Below are positions 39,501-52,076 of a DNA stretch of 64,000 nt, piece after piece; the stretch's first letter is position 1, and every line of letters starts with the position of its first letter. The notes under the pieces are model-generated. The model had not been told where the DNA came from, made no database searches, and saw only the letters and a program-made list of their open reading frames with translations. The stretch is from Scatophagus argus. Lineage: Eukaryota; Chordata; Actinopteri; Scatophagidae. The translations under genes and the position numbers were made by a program. The stretch spans positions 4,595,501 through 4,659,500 of the forward strand of contig NC_058499.1 in the NCBI RefSeq assembly GCF_020382885.2. Reading direction: 5' to 3'.

Positions 39501-42500
39501 TTAGTTGTTTGCCTGGAAGCCTCCCTGGGCAGCAGAGGTTGCTGCACTGGCAGCAGCCGTTTGGAAGGTTTTACTGGTGAAGACGCCCTGTGAAAATTCC
39601 TGCTGGGCCTTCTGGAAACTGGCCCCAGTCCGGCGGTACATGCTGTGGACCTGAAGAGAAAGAATGACCGAGATTTGAATGCAAACTCCAGCATTGGGGG
39701 CACAATCCCTAATTTGTGTTTAAATTTCCACTGACAAATAAAAGCATGGAAAAGGGTAAAGCAGCTAACCCTCAAATTAATGTTAAAAAACATGAGAAAA
39801 GTCTCACCATCTTGAGCAGGATGACAGACAGCACAGCACAGATGGTGAACAAGATGGCCACTATGATCATGATGGCTCCCACTGCCTTGTTGCTGGTGAG
39901 ACTTGTGAAGGCAGCGATCCATCCACTGGAGTCAACAAACATCACAAATTTTAAGATGACCTCACAAACAACATAAACAAGTATTAAACATTTGCATACG
40001 GTACATACACGTACACACACGTAAATGTGTATTCTAGCTGCTGGCTTTTGTTTTTTGAGAGAAGAAGTCTGTTGAAGACGAAGCGTGAGAAGAAGAAGCA
40101 CAGTGAAAGTTGCAAATCATAAAATTTTGACTTTGCCTTGTGATTCATATCACTCTATAATGCACATAACAAAAGTGGTATTATTATAGCACGAATACAT
40201 GCTTTAAAAGATGAAATAAAACATGTCAAAATGAGGGTACATTTTCATATTTATATCCTAAAAGCATCTTTGTTGTTAAAATTGTGCTGCTTTGCTGCAA
40301 AACAATAGTATGTCCTCTGACTGTGTCTGTTTTGATGTTATGCAAAGTGCCTTGATGAAATGAGTGTCATTATAAAATAAAAGGGAGGTGAAGAGCCCTT
40401 TGGACAAGGTTCGTCCTGGAAAGTGCCATTTTGAAATCAAAGGGCTTTTACCAACTTGCACTTCACTTTATTTAAAATGTGCATCACCAAAAGAGTCTTT
40501 GCACACCTTACACGTTAATATACAATCTCAGGCAGAGAATTAAAAGACCTGTACTTTTCTCATTTGAGTCATCTGAGTGAAATCCACGCTGGGCCTCTTA
40601 CTACACCTCAGAACTCAGCACCCATTATGAGGACAAAGCCAGAAGAGAGCGAGTGTTGGCAGAACGTTGCAGAGACAGGAAGCAGCAGAAACTTACAGAT
40701 TTACCAGCAGACAGAGAGGCAGCAGGCTAAAGCCTGAAGGATGAAAAGTCTCTGTCAGAAGAGATGAAAAAATGCAGAAAGTGAGAAAAAGAGAAAAGAA
40801 GGAGGAGAGCAGCTTTTAGGCCGACTGACTGCTCATATGAACGCAAAGAACCACAAGTAAACAGAAAACCCCTTTAAATCAATCCCCAGGAAATACAGTT
40901 AATTTGTGCCATCAGCAATTTGTGATTCATATGTTCAGTTTAGCAATAATGGATCAATTTGATGTGAATAAATTCACAGTTACTTTTCATGTTTCATTCT
41001 AAGTGTTAATTATTCGTAACAGGATATGTTCAACAAAAAGTGTACCAGTACTGTTAATTACAAGGTAGTCAAATCTATAAATTAAGAGAATGGGATTTGG
41101 ACATTTTTCAGCTTTCTATCATTTCTATACACATTTTTTTAAGACATCACTGATCACTGAGGACACAATCTAAACCGTTATAAGCTTTTACTTCACAAAC
41201 CCTCCACATGTCAAAATGAAACCGGGTGACTCACCTGTTCCCCCAATTGGGGATGCCTACCGCCTGGATGATTAAGATCACCACTTGGAAGAAAAACACG
41301 AAGAAGAAGAAGAAGAAGCTGAAGGAGCTGTCAGTCCTAAAGATAAGAAAACATACGTGTCACGTTACATTTTTGAAAATATTCTCAAAGGATTGTTGTC
41401 AATTTCAAAATAAAAGTGTGTTGTGTATGGCTGACCAAGTCTTATAACAACTCATATTGCATGCAAGTCCATTATTTTCCATTTTTGGATGTTGCAGAGT
41501 GTATTATTGTCCTCACATTATGGCTAAATATGGAATTGTTTTAACTGTTAATGTCTGTAGTCTCTTTAACCCACTGTTAAGGTTAGTTTCAAGTTTTCCC
41601 CTCAGGGAATGCATAACATGGTAGTATATTTCATTGTGATATTTACCCTACAGTTTAATAAACCTTGAGCTCTGACTTAGAACAGTGGATGAACTACAGA
41701 GTGAAACCAGACAGAAAACAGTATTTCCAATGATCAAGTCAAAACGCATAAAGAGCACTACATTCTAGTTTGCATTTAATGCTAACACTAACACATAAGC
41801 TACCCATGCAGATAAGTAAAATGTATAAAGACAGTTGAATCTTCTTTGGCTTACTGTGCATTGTGGGATAAAACAATACAATATATATAATAATACAATA
41901 GTTGTTAGCAATGTGGAAAGTTAGAGTAATCCTAGGTAGCTATTTATGCACTATTTGATGTCCATTTCACCTGTATTTTTGTATAGCATAATATATCATC
42001 TGTACATTTCATCTTGTAAATTATGTCCATGGTTCCTGCCTATAGTCTACTACATCTAATGCACATATTCACCTGTATAATATGTTCATAGTACCCAATC
42101 TGTAAATCACTTGTAAATTATTGACATAATATACCATGTAAATACTGTTCATTTATTTATTATATCTGCACTTGCTGCTTTCTGCACTTTTGGTTCGATG
42201 TTAAACTGCATTTCGTTGCCCTGTACCTGTACATGCGTAACGACAATAAAGTTGAATCTAATCTAATCTAAAGTAAGTATTGTAACTTACTATAGATACG
42301 TAAAATCTAAGTGGATGTTGCAAAAGCCAGGCACACAGATTCTAACTAACACATTGTCAATAATGACAGGAGACTCACTTGAAGGCCTTGTAGATGGGCC
42401 GGTACCAGCACAGGAAGGAGCAGGGAGCGAAGAGGATGAGCCAGAGGATTGAGAGGCCGAAATCCACCCCTTGGGACGCAGCTGTTATGAAGTAAGCCAA

Positions 42501-45500
42501 GCACGCCAGCAGGTTGAGGAACAGAGTCACACAGTTGACTGCAAAAACAGCAGAAAAAAGAGTCAGTGTAATAATACGAATACTAACCATATGGGTGGAG
42601 ATTATTTAAACAGAAGGAGAAGAGAGGACATAAATTAAATGTCAGGGAAAACCAAAACTTTCCAAGTGAGGGAGGTGTAGACATGTAAGTCAAGCAGTAA
42701 ATCAAAGGAGCCAAAGGTGCAGGTGCAAACTGTATGCAGAGAGTTTATGTTTCCATAATGTGGCATTTTTTTTTACATAATAACTTATTACAGTGTCATC
42801 CCAATTAATACATGCACCATTACAAGTTACAAGTTGTCACCTTAATGCACTTACACATCCACAGATAGTACATCATCTTGCAGACTCTCTGGTACTCTGG
42901 AGGGATTTCCTCTGAGAAGTCCTGATAGAAACATGGCCTGATGGGGAAGCTCTTAGGGAGGGGAGGCCAGTTGTTCTCTTTACCTGTCAAGACAAGAAAC
43001 AACATCTACCCTGTTAGGCAGGATGAGCGCAACTCCAAAAAACAATGTTCACCACTGCAGGAGGAAAAAGACCAAATTCCATAAGGAAACACTGTGGATG
43101 CCATATTATATTAAGAGAAATAAATATATCACATGAAGCACAACAGCAATAATTTAAGTATCCATGCAGACAAACACAGATGGTCGATTTCCCACACACA
43201 GTTTACTTTAGGCAGCCCCTGCAGTAGTTAAAGGACATATCTGTTATATTTATTCATGTAAAGCATGTGTACGTATACATAAACAAATGCATGCAGAACG
43301 TACATGACCAACATACAAGGAGGCCTTCACTGCAAGTCAACATTAATGTTGAAAAATTGCTTAATATAAACCCAAGCTCAAAGGTGTAAAAAACCCGTGT
43401 GGTCCGAGGGTGTACAATACATATTAGCTGTTCACACTCAAAAATCATATGAGGCACCAACAGAAGATGAAAACATGAAAAACTTACAGTTATGTATGGG
43501 TTTCATGTTGCACTTATATCATCATGAAACACAGGGTCTGTATTTAAATTCAATTAAATTCAATTCAGTTATCTCATGACACTTTCCAATTAGAGCAGGT
43601 CTAAAACAAACTCTTTAATTAAATTGTAATACAGAGAGCCAAACATTCCCCCTTGAGCAAGCACTTGGTGACCGTGGCAAGGAAAAACTGCCTTTTAGAA
43701 GGCAGAAACCTCTGAGCAGACCCCGGCTCAAGATGGGCGGCCATCTGCCTTGACCGGTCGGGTTGAGAGAGAGAGGGAGATAGACAGACAAGGAGAGATG
43801 GCGTTAAAGATGGCATCTCTGAGAAAAAGCAAGAGCTTGAAATGTCACTTGTGACATTTTTTTTTCCCCGGGTTTTTCATGTCATCTAAGGGTGTGAGCA
43901 ACATTGCGTTTTGTGGTTTTTAATCTGATTGTGAGTTTAAAATTAATTATATATTCTGCCATGATATCATATCATGAGAAACCTGTTTGAATTGGGTGTG
44001 GAGTGTAGATTACAGAGTATCTTTCACAGCTTGGGTTCAGGAATGTTTTACATTCCTCTCTCTGATCCACACTGCGTATTGCATATTGTTTTCCTGTCTC
44101 AGTAAGATGTGCTGCAGGGAGGAGAGTTTTGTCTTTAAGGACCTGACGAGCCTCTGCTCTGTAGCTCCTGCTCTCTGCGGTCCAGCTCGGCAGCTTTTCT
44201 CTCCAGCTCCTCCTGCTGCCTCAGCAGATTGGCCTGAGCTGCAGCAGCAGTCGCCTGAAAAAAGGGAGAGTTAGAAACACTTTACTCACCAAACATATGG
44301 AAGGTATAGGAATTCATGTTGGAGACATCTGTGACGAGCAACTGTCAGCAGTTTCACATTACACACAAATTATACAGACAGAACAGGACCTTATACGCAT
44401 TGCCTGGCAACAACACAAAATTATTCACTGCACGTGCAGCTTGTATTAGATTTTATACACCTAAGTATTGGTGAGCCAATGTGAACCATTACAGAAGCTA
44501 GATGTAAACAGCCATTCTGTGCTTTGCAAATGTTTTCAAAATTATTTATAAAGCTGTGCATGTATTTTTAAAAGGCCACAATACTGTATGTATGATCTGA
44601 AACATATATCTATTGATGTTCATAGCCGATGTGTATGACTTGGCAGAAAAAAGGGAGGGACACATGTGATCTGTAGTGCAGTTCATGAATATTTAAAAGA
44701 TTACCAATGGAACAAGGAGACTCATTAGAATATTGTGTAAGCTGATTCCAGGTCTGTGTAGCCAACAAACACCCTCAAGTTACCCTCAGAGCAAGACCAA
44801 GCAGAATAGATGGTTAGCTCTTTAGCTACATTCACTTACCAAACATATTCCACCTAGGTGTCTAAAATAAGCAAACTGTTGGCCAAAAAATCAAATTCAG
44901 ACTGACTACATGCTGTACATCAAATGTTGCTGGGCTTTTCATTTTTATATGAAAACAGTTACAAAGCAAACATGACAACCTCATGAATGCAGTTGTGCCT
45001 TGAGCTAAATGGCGATACCATACACTGTATCACCAGGTTTCTTAAAAGCAGGATGGGGTTTGACCATCGTGCCTTTTAGAGGTTAACATTTGACCTTAAA
45101 TAATCAACTCTCTGTGCATTTATTTGAATGAAAGGCTCAGAGGGCAGCGCCGAGATACATCATCCTCTGAGTCGGATTTAAGTTGTTTTAGTAGCCTCTC
45201 AGATTTCACCTGTTAGACTCATTAGTGGGTTGTTAAGTGCTAGAATGCAGATTCTTATAGATTCTCAAATGTAATGTTTGGAAGGCTTGGACATTTCTTT
45301 TTGACAAACAAGCCACATCACTCTTTTATTTTATGTGCTATGGCATTTAACTCCCCTGAAAATTAAGGGAAGTAAAACACATTAATGAGTAACGAGAAGT
45401 AAATAAGAACTGGCAGATGATTAGTCCAGAGTGGCTACTGAATAGGGCAGTGACTTTATGTTTGCTTTGTTTCTGAATTTGGCTCATTTACTTTGTTTTC

Positions 45501-48500
45501 TTTTGATTTTTCTTTGTTTTCTCACTGTGTTCACTCCTTTGTGTATTCTTTGGGTTAATCATGTTGTGTTATTTTTTTTTTTGTAGTGGCTTTATTTTAT
45601 GGCTGCCTGAACAGAGCTGCAATAACATCTATATGACACAGACATAGCGGCGCTGTGCTGTCTTCCTGTCGACTTTTCCAGTGCAGCAGGTGAGAGGAGG
45701 GCTTGGCAGAACGAGTGAGATTCAGTACAGGTGACTCACCTGTGGACTGGGCTCTGTAGACGGCTGTAACACAGCAGGCTGATAGGGAGAGGTGGAGGCT
45801 GGAGTGGTGTGAACAGCCAGGCCGTCCTGAAAAGTTATAGTAAGAAAACAATTAAGCGATTGCGGGTAAAAGTACAAGATGAGACAAGAAAACCAACACA
45901 AACAGGAAAGTGGGCAAATGTGGCATATCCATAAAGATCCAACAAAAGGAGATGAAAGACAAGAAAAGATGATGGGGGGGGGGGGGGGGGGGGGGTTAAT
46001 ATGGGAAGCTGAGGACCAAGAGAAGAACAAGAAACCCAAATTAGGAAAGACTGTGGAGAAAAAAAAAGGAAAAAAAAAACAAGGCGATAATAACAGATGT
46101 CTTACTGTGGGATGGGCAGGAAAAGAGTTGTACTGGTCAGCTGTTTCTATGCTGGAGTTGGTCACTTGTGTGACTGAAGGATCCTGAAACAGAAACAAAA
46201 CGTGTGTCACTCAGTCGATCACCACAAATACACCTACAGACACCAAATCAACATCTGGTTTATCATTTCAACAAAATTAATTCTGAATCCACTTTTAACT
46301 GCTTGACTTCCATTATACTCGGTCGATTTCTTGGATGTGTTTCTTGTCTCAGGGCCAGAAAGGTCAGAGCTGCTGGAATGCGTAGAGGAGTACTGCCTTT
46401 TTCAAATACCCTCATATGAAAGAGGCTTGAATAAACTGCATATTGGTGGTTTATCATTGAATCTGGTACCTGCCATGCACAGAACAGCGTCTCTGTCAGT
46501 TCCAGGCAGGCTTTGGGGAGTACTGTGTTTATTTGTGGATGTAACTGTACAGCAAGACTCGTTGGTTTGTTCAAAGTTTCTCCATCTTTGAGTCTTGATG
46601 TTTAAACTCTGCAGACAGTCAAATCTGGCACCACGCTTTGACCAAGTCGTAAAATGAAGTACAATAACATTCAGCTTTTGTTGCAATAACCTCTGCCGGT
46701 CCTGATGAATCATTACCCTGGAAATCTGGGGAAAACTCATTTCTCAACAGGAGTCAGGCACGAACCACTGGTAAACATTAATTGACTCCAGTGGGTTCTG
46801 TACGATCAAACAGCTCACAGTCGGTTTGACTGGTTTGTTAAAGGCAGATTTCTACAAGGCTTTAGCCCTGATGAATTCCATGAATTTTGCAAGACATCCC
46901 ATGATTTAATCGAAGCGCTAATGCGACCTGAAAATCTGTGCACCTTGTTTGATTTTTAACACCATTTTAATAACTGATCAGTCGTTTTGAGTCACTTTGG
47001 ATGCAGCTTCTGCAATATGAGTAATTCCTGCTTTTCTCTGTTTTAATAACTGTAAACTGAATAGTTTGTGGTTTTGGACTGCTGGTTGGATAAAGCAAAA
47101 CAACTGAAGACGTCATTGTGGATTTTGGGTGTTTTCAACTATTTTCTGACATCTTATAGAGAAAACAATGAATCAATTGAGAAAATAATTAACAGATTAT
47201 TCAAATATGTTCCCCTCCCATTTTGCTATCAAGGAATCAGTGCAATTCATAGACCTCCAACCCTGGGAAGCCCTGCAGCTATGCAAAACATGCAGTTGTG
47301 TTATGTGGTAGTGACCCAAAAATCTCGAAAACAAATAAACTGCAGTCAGGAAAACAAATAAACTGCGCATGATATTCAATCATTTTCATGTCTGTTTTAC
47401 GACGAGTCAAAAAGCAAAAGCAAGAGAGTAGAGAAAATTAACATGGAACTAGTTTATTAATCAATCCATTATTTTAGTTTATTTTAATTTTTCAAGTTCC
47501 AAACATTTGCTCTTTCCAGCTTCTCATATGCGATCATTTCCATAATATCAGTTAATAAATTGACTGTCTTGAGGTTTGGGGATGTTGGTCAAATAAACAA
47601 GCGATGTGAATACATCACTTTTGGCTGTGGGAAATTATGCTGCAGGTTTCATTACTTTATTAGACTCAACAGACAAAATGATTCATTTGTAAATGTAGAA
47701 AATCAGCGGCAGATTAATGAATAATGAAAATAATCATTTGTTGTAGAGCTGCATCCGCCATATGTGCAGCTGTTTCAGGAGAGACGCAGCATGGATGGTG
47801 AGTACTGCAGGACTACTATAGATCTTAATTTCTGACAAAGCTAAACCCCACACACAACTTTCAAAACCGTCTGTTATATAATCTTTGTCAAATTCATTTT
47901 TTTTCTCTAACGGTGTGATGATCGAGCCTCACATGATAACCCGACACGTCACTCACTGGCCATGTGATTTCAAGTGCAACATTACTCACCAATACTTATC
48001 TCACGACGCACCTGTAAACATTCCCAGCAGAGAACAGAGGGACATCCGAGCAGTTTCACTCTTTAACACTTTTTTGGGGAGTCATTTGAAAAAGAATGTG
48101 GCTCAGTAAACAGTAAATCCTTTTACACTATTAACTGCCAACTTCAGACTGGTAATATTTTCAAAAATATAAGGTTTCCAGTATATGTTTTAAACGACAA
48201 TGTCATCTTTTCAGAGAGTGGGAGAAAAAAAACCTCTGAGCCTGGAAATATTCAAAACAGCTTGTTATGCAAAATGTTTCTACCTCATACCACAGTAACA
48301 GCAGAAAAAAAACTGCTGAGCCACGACTGAGAGACTGCTTGTGTATTGTGAAGCCCGTCTGAAATGAAGACTAAGCCAGGTCAGGCCAAAACAAGACAAC
48401 GTTCAAAGAACATCACAGGAGGGTGGGGATGGACACAAAAGTACCTCTCTGTTGATATTTGATATGTTATGTAAACTTCTGTACTGCTCATATCTGAGCC

Positions 48501-51087
48501 TTTTACTAATTTTAACCTAGAAGAGTGTGTAAATAAAGTTGGGATAAAATCAGCCCTATATTCTGACCTTAAAGTCTGTACTGGGAAACAAGACTTGCAG
48601 TGATAACCGTTGATTGCTGAGGTGTGGCTGTTGACGCATTTCATAACTGCAGTCGGATATTCCTACAGGATAGACTTAATCCACTTTTCATATTGCACAG
48701 CTCTACAAAGCTAACAGGTTATCAGAGGTAGCTGGTTATAAAAGCAGACTGTAGGTGAATGGCAATAAAAAAATTGCATGGAGATTGCATTGCTTTCAAT
48801 GTCGGTCCCTTGATATTTCATAAGCTGGCAACACGTTGCTTATTTAATGACACTACAGACTGCAGGCTTGCATAAATATATCGGCTAGTGGGATAGTGAA
48901 CTCCTGCACTACAGCATAGACAATATATTCCAGCTGCTGCTGGGTTATTTACTCAGCACTTCCCCACCCATCAAACAAACAGTGGTCCCCACTGACGTCA
49001 TGGACATTGTCCTCCTGATACAGTAAAGCGTGACTCTGCTCTACAGGAAAAGTGACTGCATTATTCATTTTTATATGTAGTCTGATATGAGTAATGTCCC
49101 CTCAACATGCTATACTGTATTTGAAGCCTGGTTATCTTTGAGTCATGAATTAAAGTCATGTTTTACCAACATTTTGGACTTTATTTAACTAAACTTTAAT
49201 TAGACGATCCTGAGCTTAAAAAGTACTAATAACAGCAAGTGTGTTTAATTAATATAAGATAGAAAAATTACAGCATACAGACCTCATGTGGTTGCTATAA
49301 ACTAGATTAAATCCTATCTGGTTCACTGCTCAACAGCACTGTAATCTGTGACCAAGACGCTCAGTGTCCTAAAGTCACATATTAGAAACTCTCCCCACTG
49401 ACTAATGTGTTAAAATTCAATTTACCTGCTATGCTGCATGTAAACCCCCATCCCATATTTATGAACAAGGTCCTTGTAACCAAAATGTCGCTAGTGCTTC
49501 TATACTCCTATCAAAGGAGAGGAAACTGTGCTTGTTGACCTATTTTTTTCATGCATATTTCCAACTTACAGCTTTGAGAGTATTGCCGAAAAGTAAGCTA
49601 ATGTGTTTCACAGCTACAAAGAAAATATAACCTTAAGAAAAAATACACCTGGAGTCTGCTGAGATTCCAAACGAGGAATTGTATATAGCTGTATATTATA
49701 CTGTGTTTACTGTACTGTAAATTGTTAATTTAATTTATTACCTCTATATTTTTTTTGTAACTGTTTTTGCACACTTTTTGCATTTTTCTTCTGTTCTTGT
49801 GAGCTGCCACAACAAGTAAATTTCCCCACTGCGGGATCAATAAAGTTCATCTTATCTTATCTTATCTTAAACAGACTCCAAAAATAAGAAGATTAAACCT
49901 GGGTGTCTATGTGTGTCTATGTGTGTGTGTGTGCGTGTGTGTGAATAATAATTATTAATATCACAAAAATGCTCAAGTATTGTTGATTAATAATTGGGAA
50001 TTTACCAGGCAAGGAAGGTCTAACAGAAATACACAGCAGGTGTTATAGAAATGTAAGATGCAGCATTATTGGACTTTCACTTAATTCAGGATATTTCACC
50101 ATTTGCTGCTTCTGTGTGGGCCATTGTTTTGTTTTTTGTTTTGCTTTTTGTCTTTTAATATGCTTTTCGTAAGCATCCAAATCATTTGAGTGCTTCTTTA
50201 AAGAATCATGTTGATAAGTAAACCATAATAAGTTACAATACAACTTGTGTCTAGTTTGTAACATCTGCCTTGTGTCCGTGCTCTGAAATGTGAGGATAAC
50301 AATACACCCCTTGGATCATTTGCCTTCCAGTACATTTCACACTAGTAAACCTCTAAGTCCACTTTTATATCACTCATCATTTTCCAGCTACTTTTGTCTG
50401 TAGGTCAGTCACTTTAACATGGGGGCAACAAGTGTTAGATGACCTACTTCTGAACATTTAGCTATTCTAACAGAACACAGAAGGCTAGCTTGTGTTTACA
50501 GGAAAGCTATCCAGATTCAGTAAATCTTTAGGACAACGTCAAAGTCAAATAGACAATGAAGAGATTTCTAGGCTAGGGCAGCACAAACACAAGTAGGGGA
50601 TAAGTTAACCTGAAACCGGCTGTCTTCTGGGTAATGCAGGTGACATTACAGAACTCAACTATATCAAATCACAATAACCATAAAGGTAAATCCACACAAT
50701 AGTACCAATTCCTTTTAAATGGGATTCTAACAGTTGTAATGCGGATAAAAACGGTTTTGATACACATTCCTAGTTGGTTTAACTTCCTGCAACTGATCTC
50801 GCAGGAAACCCCGCCCTCTTTCAACACCAAGCCCACCTATTGGTAGAAGGGTTGTCAATCACTCTATCGTTACCAAATGGCTTTCAAGACAGGAGAAGGA
50901 GATCCCGCCCCAACATCCACCCAACAAGTTTCCTGGCGTGCTGGCTACCTTTTAACGTATGATATGTCAGCACTCAGGCTCGGTTGTGCCTTAACTAGCT
51001 ACTTAACAAAAACTAAAACCACAAACTTACATTGAAAGGGTTGTCGCCGGCAGGATCCGCGAACGGGTTGTTGTCAAATCCCGACAT
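39501..51087 (-). CDS. scamp2: Secretory carrier-associated membrane protein 2 (SCAMP2), nine exons
   Basis: Exons: 51087-51031, 46183-46106, 45826-45740, 44254-44143, 42983-42855, 42538-42379, 41336-41235, 39925-39808 and 39650-39501 (TAA). All phases agree and the sum is 993 bp, 330 aa; human SCAMP2 is about the same. SCAMPs are tetraspanning proteins of recycling, trans-Golgi and secretory membranes that take part in endo- and exocytosis. Visible features: two NPF motifs (residues 7-9 and 16-18) for EH-domain partners; a coiled-coil [19 protein letters not shown] in exon 4; the conserved NNWPPLP...PCFYQDF segment (115-134); four membrane segments (about 155-173, 179-198, 211-235 and 265-290); and the [10 protein letters not shown] loop (198-207), the inhibitory E-peptide of the family. 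The C-terminus has [15 protein letters not shown], typical of NPF-containing SCAMPs. The start gives [12 protein letters not shown]. The exon 4 donor (CAG/GTCCTT) is weak. The paralogue call is SCAMP2 rather than SCAMP1 or 3, from the exon 2-3 sequence and from mpi next door. Confidence 0.95.
41880..42272 (+). mobile_element. Truncated LINE-type element, 3' end with (AATCT)n tail
   Basis: Inside scamp2 intron 6, antisense to the gene. The last 110 bases read CTGCACTTGCTGCTTTCTGC, AACTGCATTTCGTTGCCCTG, ACGACAATAAAGTTGAATCT and then ATCTA repeats. This is a familiar teleost non-LTR retrotransposon 3' end. AT-rich sequence upstream (to about 41880) is probably the rest of the truncated copy, but that boundary is a guess. 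Confidence 0.6.
43545..43805 (+). repeat. Teleost interspersed repeat (TTAGAGCAGGTCTA type), scamp2 intron 4
   Basis: Contains ATTAGAGCAGGTCTAAAA, CCCCCTTGAGCAAGCACTTG, GTGGCAAGGAAAAACTGCC, GGCAGAAACCTCTGAGCAG and GGGCGGCCATCTGCCTTGAC, followed by GAGAGAGAG. This is a widespread noncoding repeat in fish genomes that I know by sequence but cannot classify. It is about 250 bp and moderately diverged. Confidence 0.6.
45974..45995 (+). repeat. Poly-G tract, 22 bases, scamp2 intron 2
   Basis: Twenty-two consecutive G on the plus strand (C on the scamp2 transcript) in the middle of the 279-bp intron between exons 2 and 3. Confidence 0.95.
46990..47215 (+). repeat. Copy 3 of the GTTAGTTGCAGCC-type interspersed repeat, scamp2 intron 1
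   Basis: Carries CTGCTTTTCTCTGTTTTAAT, GTAAACTGAATAGTTTGTGG, TTTTGGACTGCTGGTTGGAT, TTTTCTGACATCTTATAGAG and GAGAAAATAATTAACAGATT. The terminal part is missing. Confidence 0.6.
47460..47758 (+). repeat. Copy 4 of the GTTAGTTGCAGCC-type interspersed repeat, scamp2 intron 1
   Basis: Carries TTCCAAACATTTGCTC, GGCTGTGGGAAATTATG, AGCGGCAGATTAATGAATAA and the end TGAAAATAATCATTTGTTGT AGAGCTGCATCC. It lies only 250 bp from copy 3 in the same orientation, so the two may have come from one disrupted element or from two insertions. Confidence 0.6.
49730..49870 (+). mobile_element. LINE-type 3' tail with (TTATC)n, scamp2 intron 1
   Basis: TTTCCCCACTGCGGGATCAA followed by TAAAGTTCATC and four TTATC units is the 3' end of a non-LTR retroposon, antisense to scamp2. 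It shares the core CGGGATCAATAAAGT with copies near 34226 and 63543. Confidence 0.6.
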
Positions 51088-52076
51088 TTTGGAAAGGATG
51101 TGTGATGTTTTGCCCCGAATAACAAACTCTTCTGTGTCGTTTGTTTGAGTTGCCTCTCCTGCTACTTCCTCGAATGAAGTTTACAGCGCAGGCGCACTGA
51201 ACCAGCTGGACGGTGACGTGTTTGTCAGTTGACATACGTAACGACGTTCACGAAGCTAAGCGCGCCACCTGTGGATTTCAGTCGTGTAATGACATTTTTA
51301 ATGTGAAGTTTGATTGCGTGAAAATGCTATAAATACGCCAAACAATATTGTCTCAGACAAGTTAAATAATATTGACGACGGTGTTTCAAATAAATAATCT
51401 GATGATTATTTAAACTAAACTAACTAAACCGTTTTTATCCAATTTATTTTAGATTAAAGGGGTAATCTGTATATTTTACACATGGAACTACTCAGTATGA
51501 GAAAGCAACCCTGTTGATGTTAGGAGCCCTATCCTGAAATCCTGCTGCCTAGATTTTGACTATTCTTTTCGAAAAACTGACCGTGATAAGTTTCTCAATT
51601 TAACGTGAGTGAAACAGTACATTGCGGGGAGCCGGTAATATAAATGAATTTTCGATTTTCAGCACTGAATTTCGTGATCACGGAAGCATATGGCATTTTT
51701 ATGATTTAGGATGACTCCTAAACAGATATCTGTGATATTCCCACAGATATATATATATTTAATTTCGTTGTTTTTTCTTCTCTTAGGACAGTGTGCAAAC
51801 AAGAGAAAGTAGCAGTTAGTAGGAGTAGTAATAATATGTTTTTAAAAAAGCCACTTGAAAAGTTAATAGGGGGCTGGGCTTACATACAAAAATAATAGCT
51901 ACGTCTTTTATGAGTCATAAATCAAACTTCAATACATATTTTTTTGCCATTTGAAAAACTGTTTAAAATTGTGCTGATTTATTTTTAACCAACATGTTAC
52001 GTTAACATTTTAAATTCGATGAAGCCGCCGCTCGAGCCGTGACGTCAGCAGCGGTCTGACAGCCGACGTCGCAGCC
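51088..52076. promoter_or_regulatory. Shared head-to-head scamp2/mpi intergenic promoter region
   Basis: Only 989 bp separate the scamp2 ATG (51087, minus) from the mpi ATG (52077, plus). On the mpi side, at 52040-52047, is a perfect palindromic cAMP-response element, TGACGTCA, followed by a related CGACGTCG at 52064-52071, both within 40 bp of the mpi ATG. Near scamp2 are CpG-rich sequence and a TGACGTG half-site (about 51212). No TATA box is evident at the correct distance for either gene. The centre (51280-52010) is AT-rich and contains nothing else that I recognise. Bidirectional use is inferred from geometry. Confidence 0.55.

Larger units (their letters stand above)
46184..51030 (-). 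other. scamp2 intron 1
   Basis: A 4.85-kb intron bounded by GTAAGT and GTTTCAG. It holds repeat copies 3 and 4 and the LINE tail at 49730. GC-box-like CCCGCCC sequences occur at its 5' end (about 50812-50818 and 50905-50911), close to the promoter. No other gene was recognised inside it. Confidence 0.6.

Noticed and set aside
45722..46210. 162-codon minus frame joining scamp2 exons 2 and 3
   Set aside because: It reads through intron 2; clean GTAAG and TTTTCAG sites show that the exons are separate, and the intron part is poly-Pro/Phe from the G tract and A-rich sequence.
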